A stretch of 64,000 bases of DNA, from contig CAZTFU010000002.1 of assembly GCA_964612925.1 (NCBI GenBank), positions 65,042 to 129,041 of the forward strand, in the 5' to 3' direction. The stretch is from Phil1 sp964612925 (lineage in GTDB: Bacteria > Bacillota > Clostridia > Christensenellales > CAG-138). A program made the translations under genes and the position numbers. Under the pieces are notes generated by a model. That model was not told where the DNA came from, did no database searches, and worked only from the letters and a program-made list of their open reading frames with translations. Below are positions 41,477 through 48,326 of this stretch, one piece after another (the stretch's first letter is position 1; the number at the start of each line of letters is the position of its first letter).

Positions 41477-42835
41477 ATGGAGTATCCAAACTACTATTTT
41501 GACGGAAACACTCCCCCGCAGGAACCCAAACCGCCAAAGCGCGGCATTGGCGGCTACATAATCGTGGCCATAGTATTCACCATAGTCGGTGCATTACTTG
41601 CAACGATATTTATGCCTTCAGTACTTAGCGCATATACCGATAAACAGGGCACGGATACAACGCCGTTTTATGAGGGACTTCTNNNNNNNNNNNNNNNNNN
41701 NNNNNNNNNNNNNNNNNNNNNNNNNNNNNNNNNNNNNNNNNNNNNNNNNNNNNNNNNNNNNNNNNNNNNNNNNNNNNNNNNNATACCGCCTGTAGGCTCC
41801 ATGCCCGAGCTTGACGGTTCCGCACCGAACCTTTCCGACTCGAACAATCCCATGATCGACATGATAGATCATGTCAGCGGAGGTGTTGTTGGCATAATCA
41901 ACTACGGTTACAGTAATAAATACGAGCGTAATCTTGAATACGGTTCGGGCTCAGGCTTTGTTATTTCCTCCGAAGGATATATCCTTACCAACTCACACGT
42001 TGTTGAAGGTGCAACAAAGCTTGGTGTAATGTTTGTTGACGGTGAAGAGGTTGAAGCGCAGCTTGTAGGATATGATAAATCATTTGACATTGCTGTGCTT
42101 AAGGTTGAAAAGGATAATCTTCAGGCGCTTAAAATAGGTGAATCCGAATCCGTGCGCGTAGGCGAATTTGTCATAGCAATCGGCGATCCGACGGGACGTG
42201 AGCTTTCGGGCACGACAACGTTCGGTATAATCAGCGCAACTTCAAGAAGCATGAACATAGACGGCATCACCAATGAATACATCCAGACCGATGCAGCCGT
42301 TAACCCCGGCAACAGCGGCGGCCCGCTTATAAATATGAGCGGCGAAGTAATCGGCGTGGTTTCCGCAAAAACAGTCACCGCAAGCTATGACGAATATGGC
42401 AATGCAATAAGTGCGGAAGGTCTCGGCTTCGCATTGCCGATAGATCAGGCAATCAAGGTTGCAAGTCAGCTTATAACCGAGGGCAAAGTGCTTCGCCCCG
42501 GCATTGGTGTGAGCGTTGCAACGTGGAGCGAAATGTATGCAACCGAATACGGCACTCCCGAAGGAATACTTGTTGCATCCGTTATAAAGGATGGTCCGGG
42601 TCATAAGGCCGGTCTTAAACCCAACGACATAATTGTTGAGGTTGAGGGGCAAAGCGGAATAACACAGGATGAGTTTGTTGCAATAATAAAGGGCAAGCTT
42701 GTTGGTGATGCAATAGAAATAAAATACTGGAGAAGCGGAAGTTATTATTCAACCGTGCTTATTCTTGACGATTTGAACAGTCTTGGTTCGGAAAACGTAG
42801 GCGGTGAAGCGGACTACAATTTCTTTGGTGATTAA
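41477..42835 (+). CDS. HtrA/DegP-like serine protease, interrupted by an assembly gap
   Basis: This is a membrane-anchored S1C protease with a short proline-rich cytoplasmic N-terminus, one membrane helix (about 24-47), a linker, a trypsin-like domain and a C-terminal PDZ domain (about 340-435). The catalytic triad is visible: H174 (TNSHVVEG), D204 (SFDIAVLK) and S280 (NPGNSGGPL); numbers include the unknown residues. A run of 100 N (41683-41782) lies in the linker, so true length and frame continuity are unproven, though both sides are in the same frame as written. GGAGG precedes the ATG. It should degrade misfolded envelope proteins under the upstream two-component system. Confidence 0.88.
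   Translation: MEYPNYYFDGNTPPQEPKPPKRGIGGYIIVAIVFTIVGALLATIFMPSVLSAYTDKQGTDTTPFYEGLXXXXXXXXXXXXXXXXXXXXXXXXXXXXXXXXXXIPPVGSMPELDGSAPNLSDSNNPMIDMIDHVSGGVVGIINYGYSNKYERNLEYGSGSGFVISSEGYILTNSHVVEGATKLGVMFVDGEEVEAQLVGYDKSFDIAVLKVEKDNLQALKIGESESVRVGEFVIAIGDPTGRELSGTTTFGIISATSRSMNIDGITNEYIQTDAAVNPGNSGGPLINMSGEVIGVVSAKTVTASYDEYGNAISAEGLGFALPIDQAIKVASQLITEGKVLRPGIGVSVATWSEMYATEYGTPEGILVASVIKDGPGHKAGLKPNDIIVEVEGQSGITQDEFVAIIKGKLVGDAIEIKYWRSGSYYSTVLILDDLNSLGSENVGGEADYNFFGD
41683..41782. other. Assembly gap of 100 N
   Basis: Exactly 100 unknown bases, the usual placeholder for a gap of unknown size, fall inside the linker region of the HtrA-like gene. A low-complexity or repetitive linker may have caused the break. 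Confidence 0.99.
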
Positions 42836-42851
42836 AAAGTATAATAAATAC

Positions 42852-42885
42852 GGGTCGAGGTGCGTTTTCTCCTCGGCCCATTTTT
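42852..42885 (+). terminator. Terminator after the htrA-like gene
   Basis: GGGTCGAGG (42852-42860) pairs with CCTCGGCCC (42871-42879), with one G-T wobble, followed by ATTTTT. It ends the regulator-kinase-protease unit. Confidence 0.85.
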
Positions 42886-42910
42886 AGCTTATCATTCTTT
42901 TGCGCCAAAT

Positions 42911-42957
42911 AATATAGCTTGTTTATACTTAAATCGCATGATAAAATAAGCTATATT
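42911..42957 (+). promoter_or_regulatory. ruvC promoter framed by a 10-bp inverted repeat
   Basis: TTGTTT (42919-42924), a 17-base spacer and TAAAAT (42942-42947) form the promoter. A perfect inverted repeat, AATATAGCTT (42911-42920) and AAGCTATATT (42948-42957), frames it. No Firmicute LexA box (GAAC-N4-GTTC) is seen. Confidence 0.55.
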
Positions 42958-42977
42958 TTATGCATGGGGGAAACACA

Positions 42978-43475
42978 TTGATAATTTTGGGTATAGACCC
43001 CGGTTATGCAATTTTGGGCTACGGCGTTATATGCACTGAGGGCATACGATCAAGGGCAATAGATTACGGCGTGATAGAAACCGCCGCGCATACGCCTTTC
43101 CCTCAACGCTTGGAAAGACTGTATATCGGCACAAATGAGCTTATAAAGCTCTACAAGCCCGATCATGTTGCGTTTGAAGAGCTGTTTTTCGCAAGGAACA
43201 CGACCACGGCGCTTCAGGTGGCGGCAGCACGCGGCGTTGCGCTTTTGGCTGCACAGCAAGCGGGGCTGCCATTGTATGAATATACGCCCATGCAGATAAA
43301 ATCTGCCGTTTCGGGTAACGGACATGCCGATAAAAAGCAGGTACAGCAAATGATTAAGCTGTTGCTTTCGCTAAACAGCATACCCAAGCCCGATGATGCG
43401 GCCGATGCATTATCCGTTGCGCTGTGCCATGCAAACACATCGGGACCCGCAGCGGAAACTTTCCGCATAAAATAA
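42978..43475 (+). CDS. ruvC: Holliday junction endonuclease RuvC
   Basis: The 165-residue resolvase cuts Holliday junctions symmetrically with RuvAB. The RNase H-like acidic residues are in LGIDPGYA (D near the N-terminus), FEELFF (E about 66) and DDAADALSVALCH (about 138-150). The start is set at TTG 42978 because GGGGGA ends 6 bases upstream and the protein then begins like other RuvC proteins; an in-frame ATG at 42960 would add six residues. It is the first gene of ruvC-ruvA-ruvB. Bacillus has only RuvAB plus RecU; RuvC presence here fits Clostridia. Confidence 0.93.
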   Translation: MIILGIDPGYAILGYGVICTEGIRSRAIDYGVIETAAHTPFPQRLERLYIGTNELIKLYKPDHVAFEELFFARNTTTALQVAAARGVALLAAQQAGLPLYEYTPMQIKSAVSGNGHADKKQVQQMIKLLLSLNSIPKPDDAADALSVALCHANTSGPAAETFRIK

Positions 43476-43506
43476 ACTATCACGGTGCATAAACGGAGTT
43501 GACTAT

Positions 43507-44118
43507 ATGTACGCACACATTTTCGGAACGGTAAGCGAGGTTTTGCCTGACAGAGCCATAATTGAGGCAGGCGGTGTAGGCTATGAGCTGTTCTGTTCAA
43601 GCCAAACGCTGAAATGCCTTATTAGCGGAACCACGCACAAGCTTTATACTCACTTTCATATTTCACTGTCCCAGGACATTATGGCATTATACGGCTTTGA
43701 AACCAGGGAGGAGCGTGCAATGTTCAGGCGGCTGATAAGCGTTACCCGTGTTGGGCCAAAGCTTGCATTAAGCGTACTTGGCGCACTCAGCGTACAGGAC
43801 ATAACGCTTGCAATACTTACCGAGAATACCGCCGCATTTGATAAGGTGCCCGGAATGGGCAAAAAAACCGCCGCCCGTGTATTGCTTGAGTTAAAGGAAA
43901 AGGTAACGGCGGATGACGCGGCCGCAGTGGATATGCAACAAAGTATTAAGGGCACATCCAATATGGATATCCGCAGTGAAGCCATAGCGGCACTTGTATC
44001 ATTGGGCTATGACGGTGTAAGTGCGGGGCGTGCCGTTGCCGCAGTTGAAGATTGCGACAAGGTGGAGGACATGATAACGAATGCCCTCAGAGAAATTGCA
44101 AGAAAGGGAAAGAGGTAA
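43507..44118 (+). CDS. ruvA: Holliday junction branch migration subunit RuvA
   Basis: The 203-residue protein binds Holliday junctions as a tetramer and loads RuvB. It has an N-terminal OB domain (about 1-62; FGTVSEVLPDRAIIEAGGVGYE), two helix-hairpin-helix motifs (VTRVGPKLALSVL about 78-92, VPGMGKKTAARVLLELKEK about 114-132) and a C-terminal RuvB-binding helix bundle (about 155-200). A 31-base gap separates it from ruvC and 6 bases separate it from ruvB. Confidence 0.94.
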   Translation: MYAHIFGTVSEVLPDRAIIEAGGVGYELFCSSQTLKCLISGTTHKLYTHFHISLSQDIMALYGFETREERAMFRRLISVTRVGPKLALSVLGALSVQDITLAILTENTAAFDKVPGMGKKTAARVLLELKEKVTADDAAAVDMQQSIKGTSNMDIRSEAIAALVSLGYDGVSAGRAVAAVEDCDKVEDMITNALREIARKGKR

Positions 44119-44124
44119 TCTATA

Positions 44125-45174
44125 ATGATTGATGACGACAGGATCATTTCCTCTTCCATGCTTGCGGAAGATGAAATAAACGAATACAGCCTTCGCCCAA
44201 AATTTCTAAAGGAGTACATAGGCCAAAGGGAAGTTAAGGAGCATGTTGAAATATATATTGAAGCCGCCAAGCGCCGCGGAGAGCCACTTGACCACGCGCT
44301 GTTCTATGGCCCGCCGGGACTCGGCAAAACAACCCTTGCATCCATAATTGCCAACGAAATGGGCGGCACATTGCATATAACAAGCGGCCCCGCAATATCC
44401 CATAAGGGTGAGCTTGCCGCAATACTTACAAATATTGCCCCGGGTGACGTACTGTTTATAGATGAGATCCATCGTCTTAATGCAACCGTTGAGGAAGTAT
44501 TGTATCCCGCGATGGAAGATTATGCACTTGATATAATAATCGGCAAGGGACCAAGCGCACATTCCATAAGGCTTGATCTTCCGCATTTTACGCTTATCGG
44601 CGCAACAACGCGCATGGGTCTGCTTACCGCGCCGCTCCGCGATAGGTTTGGCATAAAGGAGCAGCTTCAGCCCTACGCACCTGAGGATCTGCTTGAAATA
44701 ATAGTTCGAAGCGCAGGCATATTGAACATACCCATAGACCGCGAAGGCGCAATAGAAATAGCCTCTCGTTCACGGGGAACGCCGCGAATAGTCAACAGAC
44801 TTCTGCGCCGCGTAAGGGATTATGCTCAGGTGCGCGGCGAGGGCAGAATAGACCTTGCTACGGCACAAGCGGGACTCGACATGCTTTCTATAGATGAGCT
44901 TGGGCTTGACACCGTGGACAGGCGCATTCTTACCACAATGATTGTAAAATTCGGCGGGCGGCCTGTTGGACTTGATACCATTGCCGCGGCAACGGGCGAT
45001 GACGCTTCCACAATAGAGGACGTTTATGAACCGTACCTTTTGCAGCTTGGCTTTATAACGCGCACTCCACGGGGAAGAATCCCCATGCCCGCGGCATATT
45101 TGCACATGGGTTATACTCCGCCCGATGGCGGCAACACCGCCGCTCAACAGGAAAGAATGACATTCATCAAATAA
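44125..45174 (+). CDS. ruvB: Holliday junction branch migration ATPase RuvB
   Basis: The 349-residue AAA+ motor drives branch migration on RuvA-bound junctions. RPKFLKEYIGQ near the N-terminus, Walker A GPPGLGKTT (about 53-61), Walker B FIDEIHRL, sensor 1 GATTRMGLL, the arginine-finger region APLRDRFG and a C-terminal winged helix with RTPRGR (about 295-302) are all visible. GAGGTAA precedes the ATG. In many Firmicutes queA or tgt follows; here a coiled-coil protein gene does. Confidence 0.95.
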   Translation: MIDDDRIISSSMLAEDEINEYSLRPKFLKEYIGQREVKEHVEIYIEAAKRRGEPLDHALFYGPPGLGKTTLASIIANEMGGTLHITSGPAISHKGELAAILTNIAPGDVLFIDEIHRLNATVEEVLYPAMEDYALDIIIGKGPSAHSIRLDLPHFTLIGATTRMGLLTAPLRDRFGIKEQLQPYAPEDLLEIIVRSAGILNIPIDREGAIEIASRSRGTPRIVNRLLRRVRDYAQVRGEGRIDLATAQAGLDMLSIDELGLDTVDRRILTTMIVKFGGRPVGLDTIAAATGDDASTIEDVYEPYLLQLGFITRTPRGRIPMPAAYLHMGYTPPDGGNTAAQQERMTFIK

Positions 45175-45203
45175 ACGTATACTAAAAAGGGAGGATAAAG
45201 CAT

Positions 45204-46055
45204 ATGTTTGGAAAGAAGAAGGAACTTGAAGGTGCAATTGAAAAGCTGAAGTCGCAGCTTAGTGAGCAAGAAGCGCTTAATGCACGTCTTGAACAGGCAA
45301 TCGAAGAATATCGAAGCAAGGAAAGTGCAATATCTCATGCGCTTACCCGCGCCCAGAGCGATGCCGCAAAAGTGTTGGCTGAAGCAAATGCCGAAAGGCA
45401 GCGTATACTCGATCAAACCGAGGAAGATAAAGCGGCCGCTCATGCCGAGGCCGAAATGATACTTGCCAAGGCGCAAGAAGAGGCGGAGGCTATTCGCCTT
45501 GCGGCAAAAGAGTATTCTCGCCGCAGTGCGCTTAAAGCAGAAGCATTTATGCAAAGCTATAGAGAAAGTGCTAAGCAGCTCAACATGGCCATTCAGCGTG
45601 CGGCGGAAACGGCGGCTGCACAGGCAGAGCATTTCCGCTCCTGCATCAAGGATTCAAATCTTGATAACGAGATCGAAATGGCTGGGGAGTATATTCAGGA
45701 TGGAGACAATAGCATTGCCGATCTGCCCGAGGAGTATAACAGCCCTGCCGAGCTTATGCAAAACATATACAAAATAGAAAACCGCCAAACCGTACAGTCG
45801 GCAGAAGAAACAGTGACTTGTGATGAAGAGTGTACTTCTGCCGATGAACAGGAATGCGTTTTAGCGGAACAGCCCGACAGAGGACCCACGGCCATGTTGA
45901 AAGATGATGCCGAATGTGTTCAATCTGAAGAACAGCCCTTGTTTACGGTTAATGAAATAGTTGATATGCAGAACGAAGAAACCGTTCAATCCGCACCCGA
46001 CCCGATAGATGAAGCACTGAATGCCATAATAGAGGATGTGCTTAACGAATCCTAA
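45204..46055 (+). CDS. Coiled-coil protein, DivIVA-like in composition
   Basis: The 283-residue soluble protein is of unknown function. Residues 5-50 and about 55-150 are heptad-rich helices. The second is full of alanine and glutamate (AEANAERQRILDQTEEDK, AEAEMILAKAQEEAEAI), a pattern of DivIVA/SepIVA-type scaffolds and ATP synthase b-like stalks. The C-terminal part (about 165-283) is acidic and probably disordered, ending in a short amphipathic helix (DEALNAIIEDVL). A DivIVA N-terminal lipid-binding domain is not evident, so the name is descriptive. GGGAGG precedes the ATG, 29 bases after ruvB. A terminator follows. Confidence 0.65.
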   Translation: MFGKKKELEGAIEKLKSQLSEQEALNARLEQAIEEYRSKESAISHALTRAQSDAAKVLAEANAERQRILDQTEEDKAAAHAEAEMILAKAQEEAEAIRLAAKEYSRRSALKAEAFMQSYRESAKQLNMAIQRAAETAAAQAEHFRSCIKDSNLDNEIEMAGEYIQDGDNSIADLPEEYNSPAELMQNIYKIENRQTVQSAEETVTCDEECTSADEQECVLAEQPDRGPTAMLKDDAECVQSEEQPLFTVNEIVDMQNEETVQSAPDPIDEALNAIIEDVLNES

Positions 46056-46071
46056 TGCCATATGAATTAAA

Positions 46072-46110
46072 ATGCTCCCCAAGGCATTAAGCTTTGAGGA
46101 GTATTTCTTT
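46072..46110 (+). terminator. Terminator after the ruv-coiled-coil unit
   Basis: ATGCTCC (46072-46078) pairs with GGAGTAT (46098-46104), with interrupted internal pairing (CAA/TTG, GC/GC), and is followed by TTCTTTT. Confidence 0.75.
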
Positions 46111-46136
46111 TGGTCAAATCAGTTCTCGTTGTAATC

Positions 46137-46174
46137 AAAAAAAATTCGGGCATCCCGTAAGGATTGCCCGAATT
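46137..46174 (-). terminator. Terminator of the zinc-ribbon protein gene
   Basis: A perfect 10-bp stem (46143-46152 with 46165-46174) is followed on the minus strand by eight T residues (46137-46144). It directly follows the stop of the minus-strand gene at 46190. Confidence 0.88.
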
Positions 46175-46189
46175 AGTTTTGTTATGCTT

Positions 46190-48154
46190 TTATGAACGCT
46201 TCAATATGAACCATGCATGCAACTGCGGAAGTCCTGTAGCGGAGTCGGTTCCGTAGGGGTCTCCGTAAAGCTCATATGTTTTTCCATCGCCAACCTCGAT
46301 GGTTGCCACACCGCTGTAATAGTAGAAAATCATATCGCCGTCGCTTGTTTGGATTTTCGCCTTAACATACGGGGCAGACTGGATAATCTCAGTAACCTTG
46401 CCGACTATCTTATAGCCCTGCTCATGATTGGGATAATTCTTTATCTTATCATAGTCCATCTTGTATACGCTTTCCATATAAGCGTTCTTCTCGGGCTGAT
46501 GTTCAAGATAAAGTGTTGTGGTTTTGGCGGCATCACCCTTTGTTGCCGTTATAACTGCCTCGTACACGCCAACCTTTGAGGTTTTTACGGTAAAGCTGAA
46601 CGTACCTGCATTGGGATCCTGCGTTACCGTTCCGTCAAGTTCAACTCCGCTTACGCTTATGGCCGCTCCGGTTTCCATGGTGCCGCTTACGGTCATCGTG
46701 GAAGCGGTGCCCGTGCGTTTAACGTCTGAATTGACCGAGAATACAACATTACCTATATTGGTAGTGGTCTGGTTTTCGTTTTCGCCGGTTGTCGTTTGCT
46801 CGGGATCGGTCGAGTCCGTGCCGTAGCTTACATTAAATTCGGCCCGTGCGGTTTGATAACCGTTCTTTCTTGCTTCCACAACTATTTTTGTAACGCCTTC
46901 ACCCGGCAGGGTATAGCTTGTTGAGAAGTTGCCCGCTTCGTCAATGGCTATCTGCGAATCGTTTACGAAAATGCCAACGGTGTTGTCGTTTACGGAGCCC
47001 GCTATCGGCACAACAGCGGAATCGACGTTAAACTCCGCAACGCTCGGCTGAGTTACCGTAAGATCGATAGAGGGAATCTCTATGGTTATCTGCTCATCGA
47101 TATCGAGCTTGGTTTCGGCACCCGAAGGACTTATTACCGTGAAGAAATCAGGGGTTATTATGTATTTGGAAACCTCCATCGGTTCATCGGGTATCAAAAT
47201 GGACTGCGGTACCACAAACGGTATATACCTTTGGTTTTTACCTATGGTACGTTCAAGCTGAACGTCATCATTACTGTAACGAACGGTGTAGTTCCGCTTG
47301 GCATATACGGTTATCAGGTACGCAGGATCGCCGTCATCTGTTTCCCATGCTTCTATGGTAGGTGTGCGCGTTATGGGATCACCGCCGAACGTGCAGCTTA
47401 TAAACTTTGAAAAATCGCCGCCGTGAACATTGTTGACATATATCACGCCAAGCACGGCAATAAGTATTACAAGCACCGCCGCGGCCGCAATGAATACTAT
47501 ATTCTTCTTGCCTGCGCTCTTCCTGCCAGAACGGCGAGAAGGCTTACGATCAAAATCATCGTCTGCATAATCAAGATCATCATCTTCATAATCGTCAGGC
47601 TCGACCTCTTCTTTAAGCGGAGTCTTTGTGACTCTGTTCACTGTCTGCTTGGTTTTTGTGGTACGAACGGCAGAAACACCCTCCGCATCATCTGCGCCAA
47701 AGGCAGCCGTAGTGCTTGCTTCGGCAGCGGCAACTTTGCTTCTGCTCGGTTGAACAGCGGAACGCTTAACGGTAGTGGTTTCCTCGCCATGCATGCGCAC
47801 ATTGTTAGTAAACCCATCTTCCTCATTTTTAACAACAATGTGCTGCTTGGGAACGTTGGCAGGACGCGGCTCAAAGCGCGGAGTATATCCAGAGGGTATA
47901 TCATCCTCGCTTACGGTGTTTGCATCAAAATCAGGCTTGGGCCAGTTGGGAGCCTTAACAAAGCCCCACGCCGGCGGGGTTTCACCGGTATAGGCCACAT
48001 AGGACTGATAATCCTGAGTATTACTCTTTTCGTTTTCCTCTGCCGACGCCTTTACTGCCTCCTCGGCATTATCATCGGCTGTCAGCGGAGCCGCACACTT
48101 TTCGCAGTATTCAAGGTAATCCTCGTTATACGCCCCGCATACTTTACATTTCAT
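46190..48154 (-). CDS. Zinc-ribbon membrane protein with large extracytoplasmic Ig-like region
   Basis: I do not recognise a named family for the whole 654-residue protein. An N-terminal zinc ribbon (C3, C6, C17, C20) is followed by a long disordered, charged segment (about 30-215, acidic patch near 185-202), one membrane helix (about 218-240) and a beta-rich extracytoplasmic part of about 410 residues. That part looks like tandem Ig-like/cadherin-like domains (PSVAEFNVDSAVVPIAGSV, GNVVFSVNSDVKRTG) and ends in an OB-like domain (YKIVGKVTEIIQ, QTSDGDMIFYYYSG). The layout is a cytoplasmic zinc sensor or docking module joined to a surface domain. It has its own promoter and terminator and is divergent from a lipoprotein gene. 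Confidence 0.7.
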   Translation of the reverse strand: MKCKVCGAYNEDYLEYCEKCAAPLTADDNAEEAVKASAEENEKSNTQDYQSYVAYTGETPPAWGFVKAPNWPKPDFDANTVSEDDIPSGYTPRFEPRPANVPKQHIVVKNEEDGFTNNVRMHGEETTTVKRSAVQPSRSKVAAAEASTTAAFGADDAEGVSAVRTTKTKQTVNRVTKTPLKEEVEPDDYEDDDLDYADDDFDRKPSRRSGRKSAGKKNIVFIAAAAVLVILIAVLGVIYVNNVHGGDFSKFISCTFGGDPITRTPTIEAWETDDGDPAYLITVYAKRNYTVRYSNDDVQLERTIGKNQRYIPFVVPQSILIPDEPMEVSKYIITPDFFTVISPSGAETKLDIDEQITIEIPSIDLTVTQPSVAEFNVDSAVVPIAGSVNDNTVGIFVNDSQIAIDEAGNFSTSYTLPGEGVTKIVVEARKNGYQTARAEFNVSYGTDSTDPEQTTTGENENQTTTNIGNVVFSVNSDVKRTGTASTMTVSGTMETGAAISVSGVELDGTVTQDPNAGTFSFTVKTSKVGVYEAVITATKGDAAKTTTLYLEHQPEKNAYMESVYKMDYDKIKNYPNHEQGYKIVGKVTEIIQSAPYVKAKIQTSDGDMIFYYYSGVATIEVGDGKTYELYGDPYGTDSATGLPQLHAWFILKRS

Positions 48155-48191
48155 AGATACATCCTCCTAATTGGGATATCGTCAATAACTT

Positions 48192-48220
48192 ATTATAGCA
48201 AATTAGGTGAATCATGCAAA
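48192..48220 (-). promoter_or_regulatory. Promoter of the zinc-ribbon protein gene
   Basis: On the minus strand TTTGCA (48215-48220), a 17-base spacer and TATAAT (48192-48197) precede an AGGAGG site and the ATG at 48154. Confidence 0.65.
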
Positions 48221-48270
48221 GCCCTTTAATCGCTTAAATTGAAAACAATGTATTAATTAACCGCGGTTTG

Positions 48271-48299
48271 TTTCATTTTAATGCGTTTTGGGTTATAAT
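48271..48299 (+). promoter_or_regulatory. Promoter of the beta-propeller lipoprotein gene
   Basis: TATAAT (48294-48299) is 17 bases from TTTCAT (48271-48276, weak -35). AAGGAGA and the ATG at 48327 follow. Confidence 0.55.
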
Positions 48300-48326
48300 G
48301 CATATATCATTTCAAGGAGATAATGT

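Noticed and set aside
41683..41782. Repeat or CRISPR-like region hidden in the gap
   Set aside because: The gap is only a placeholder and the flanks are ordinary coding sequence of one protease; nothing supports an array.
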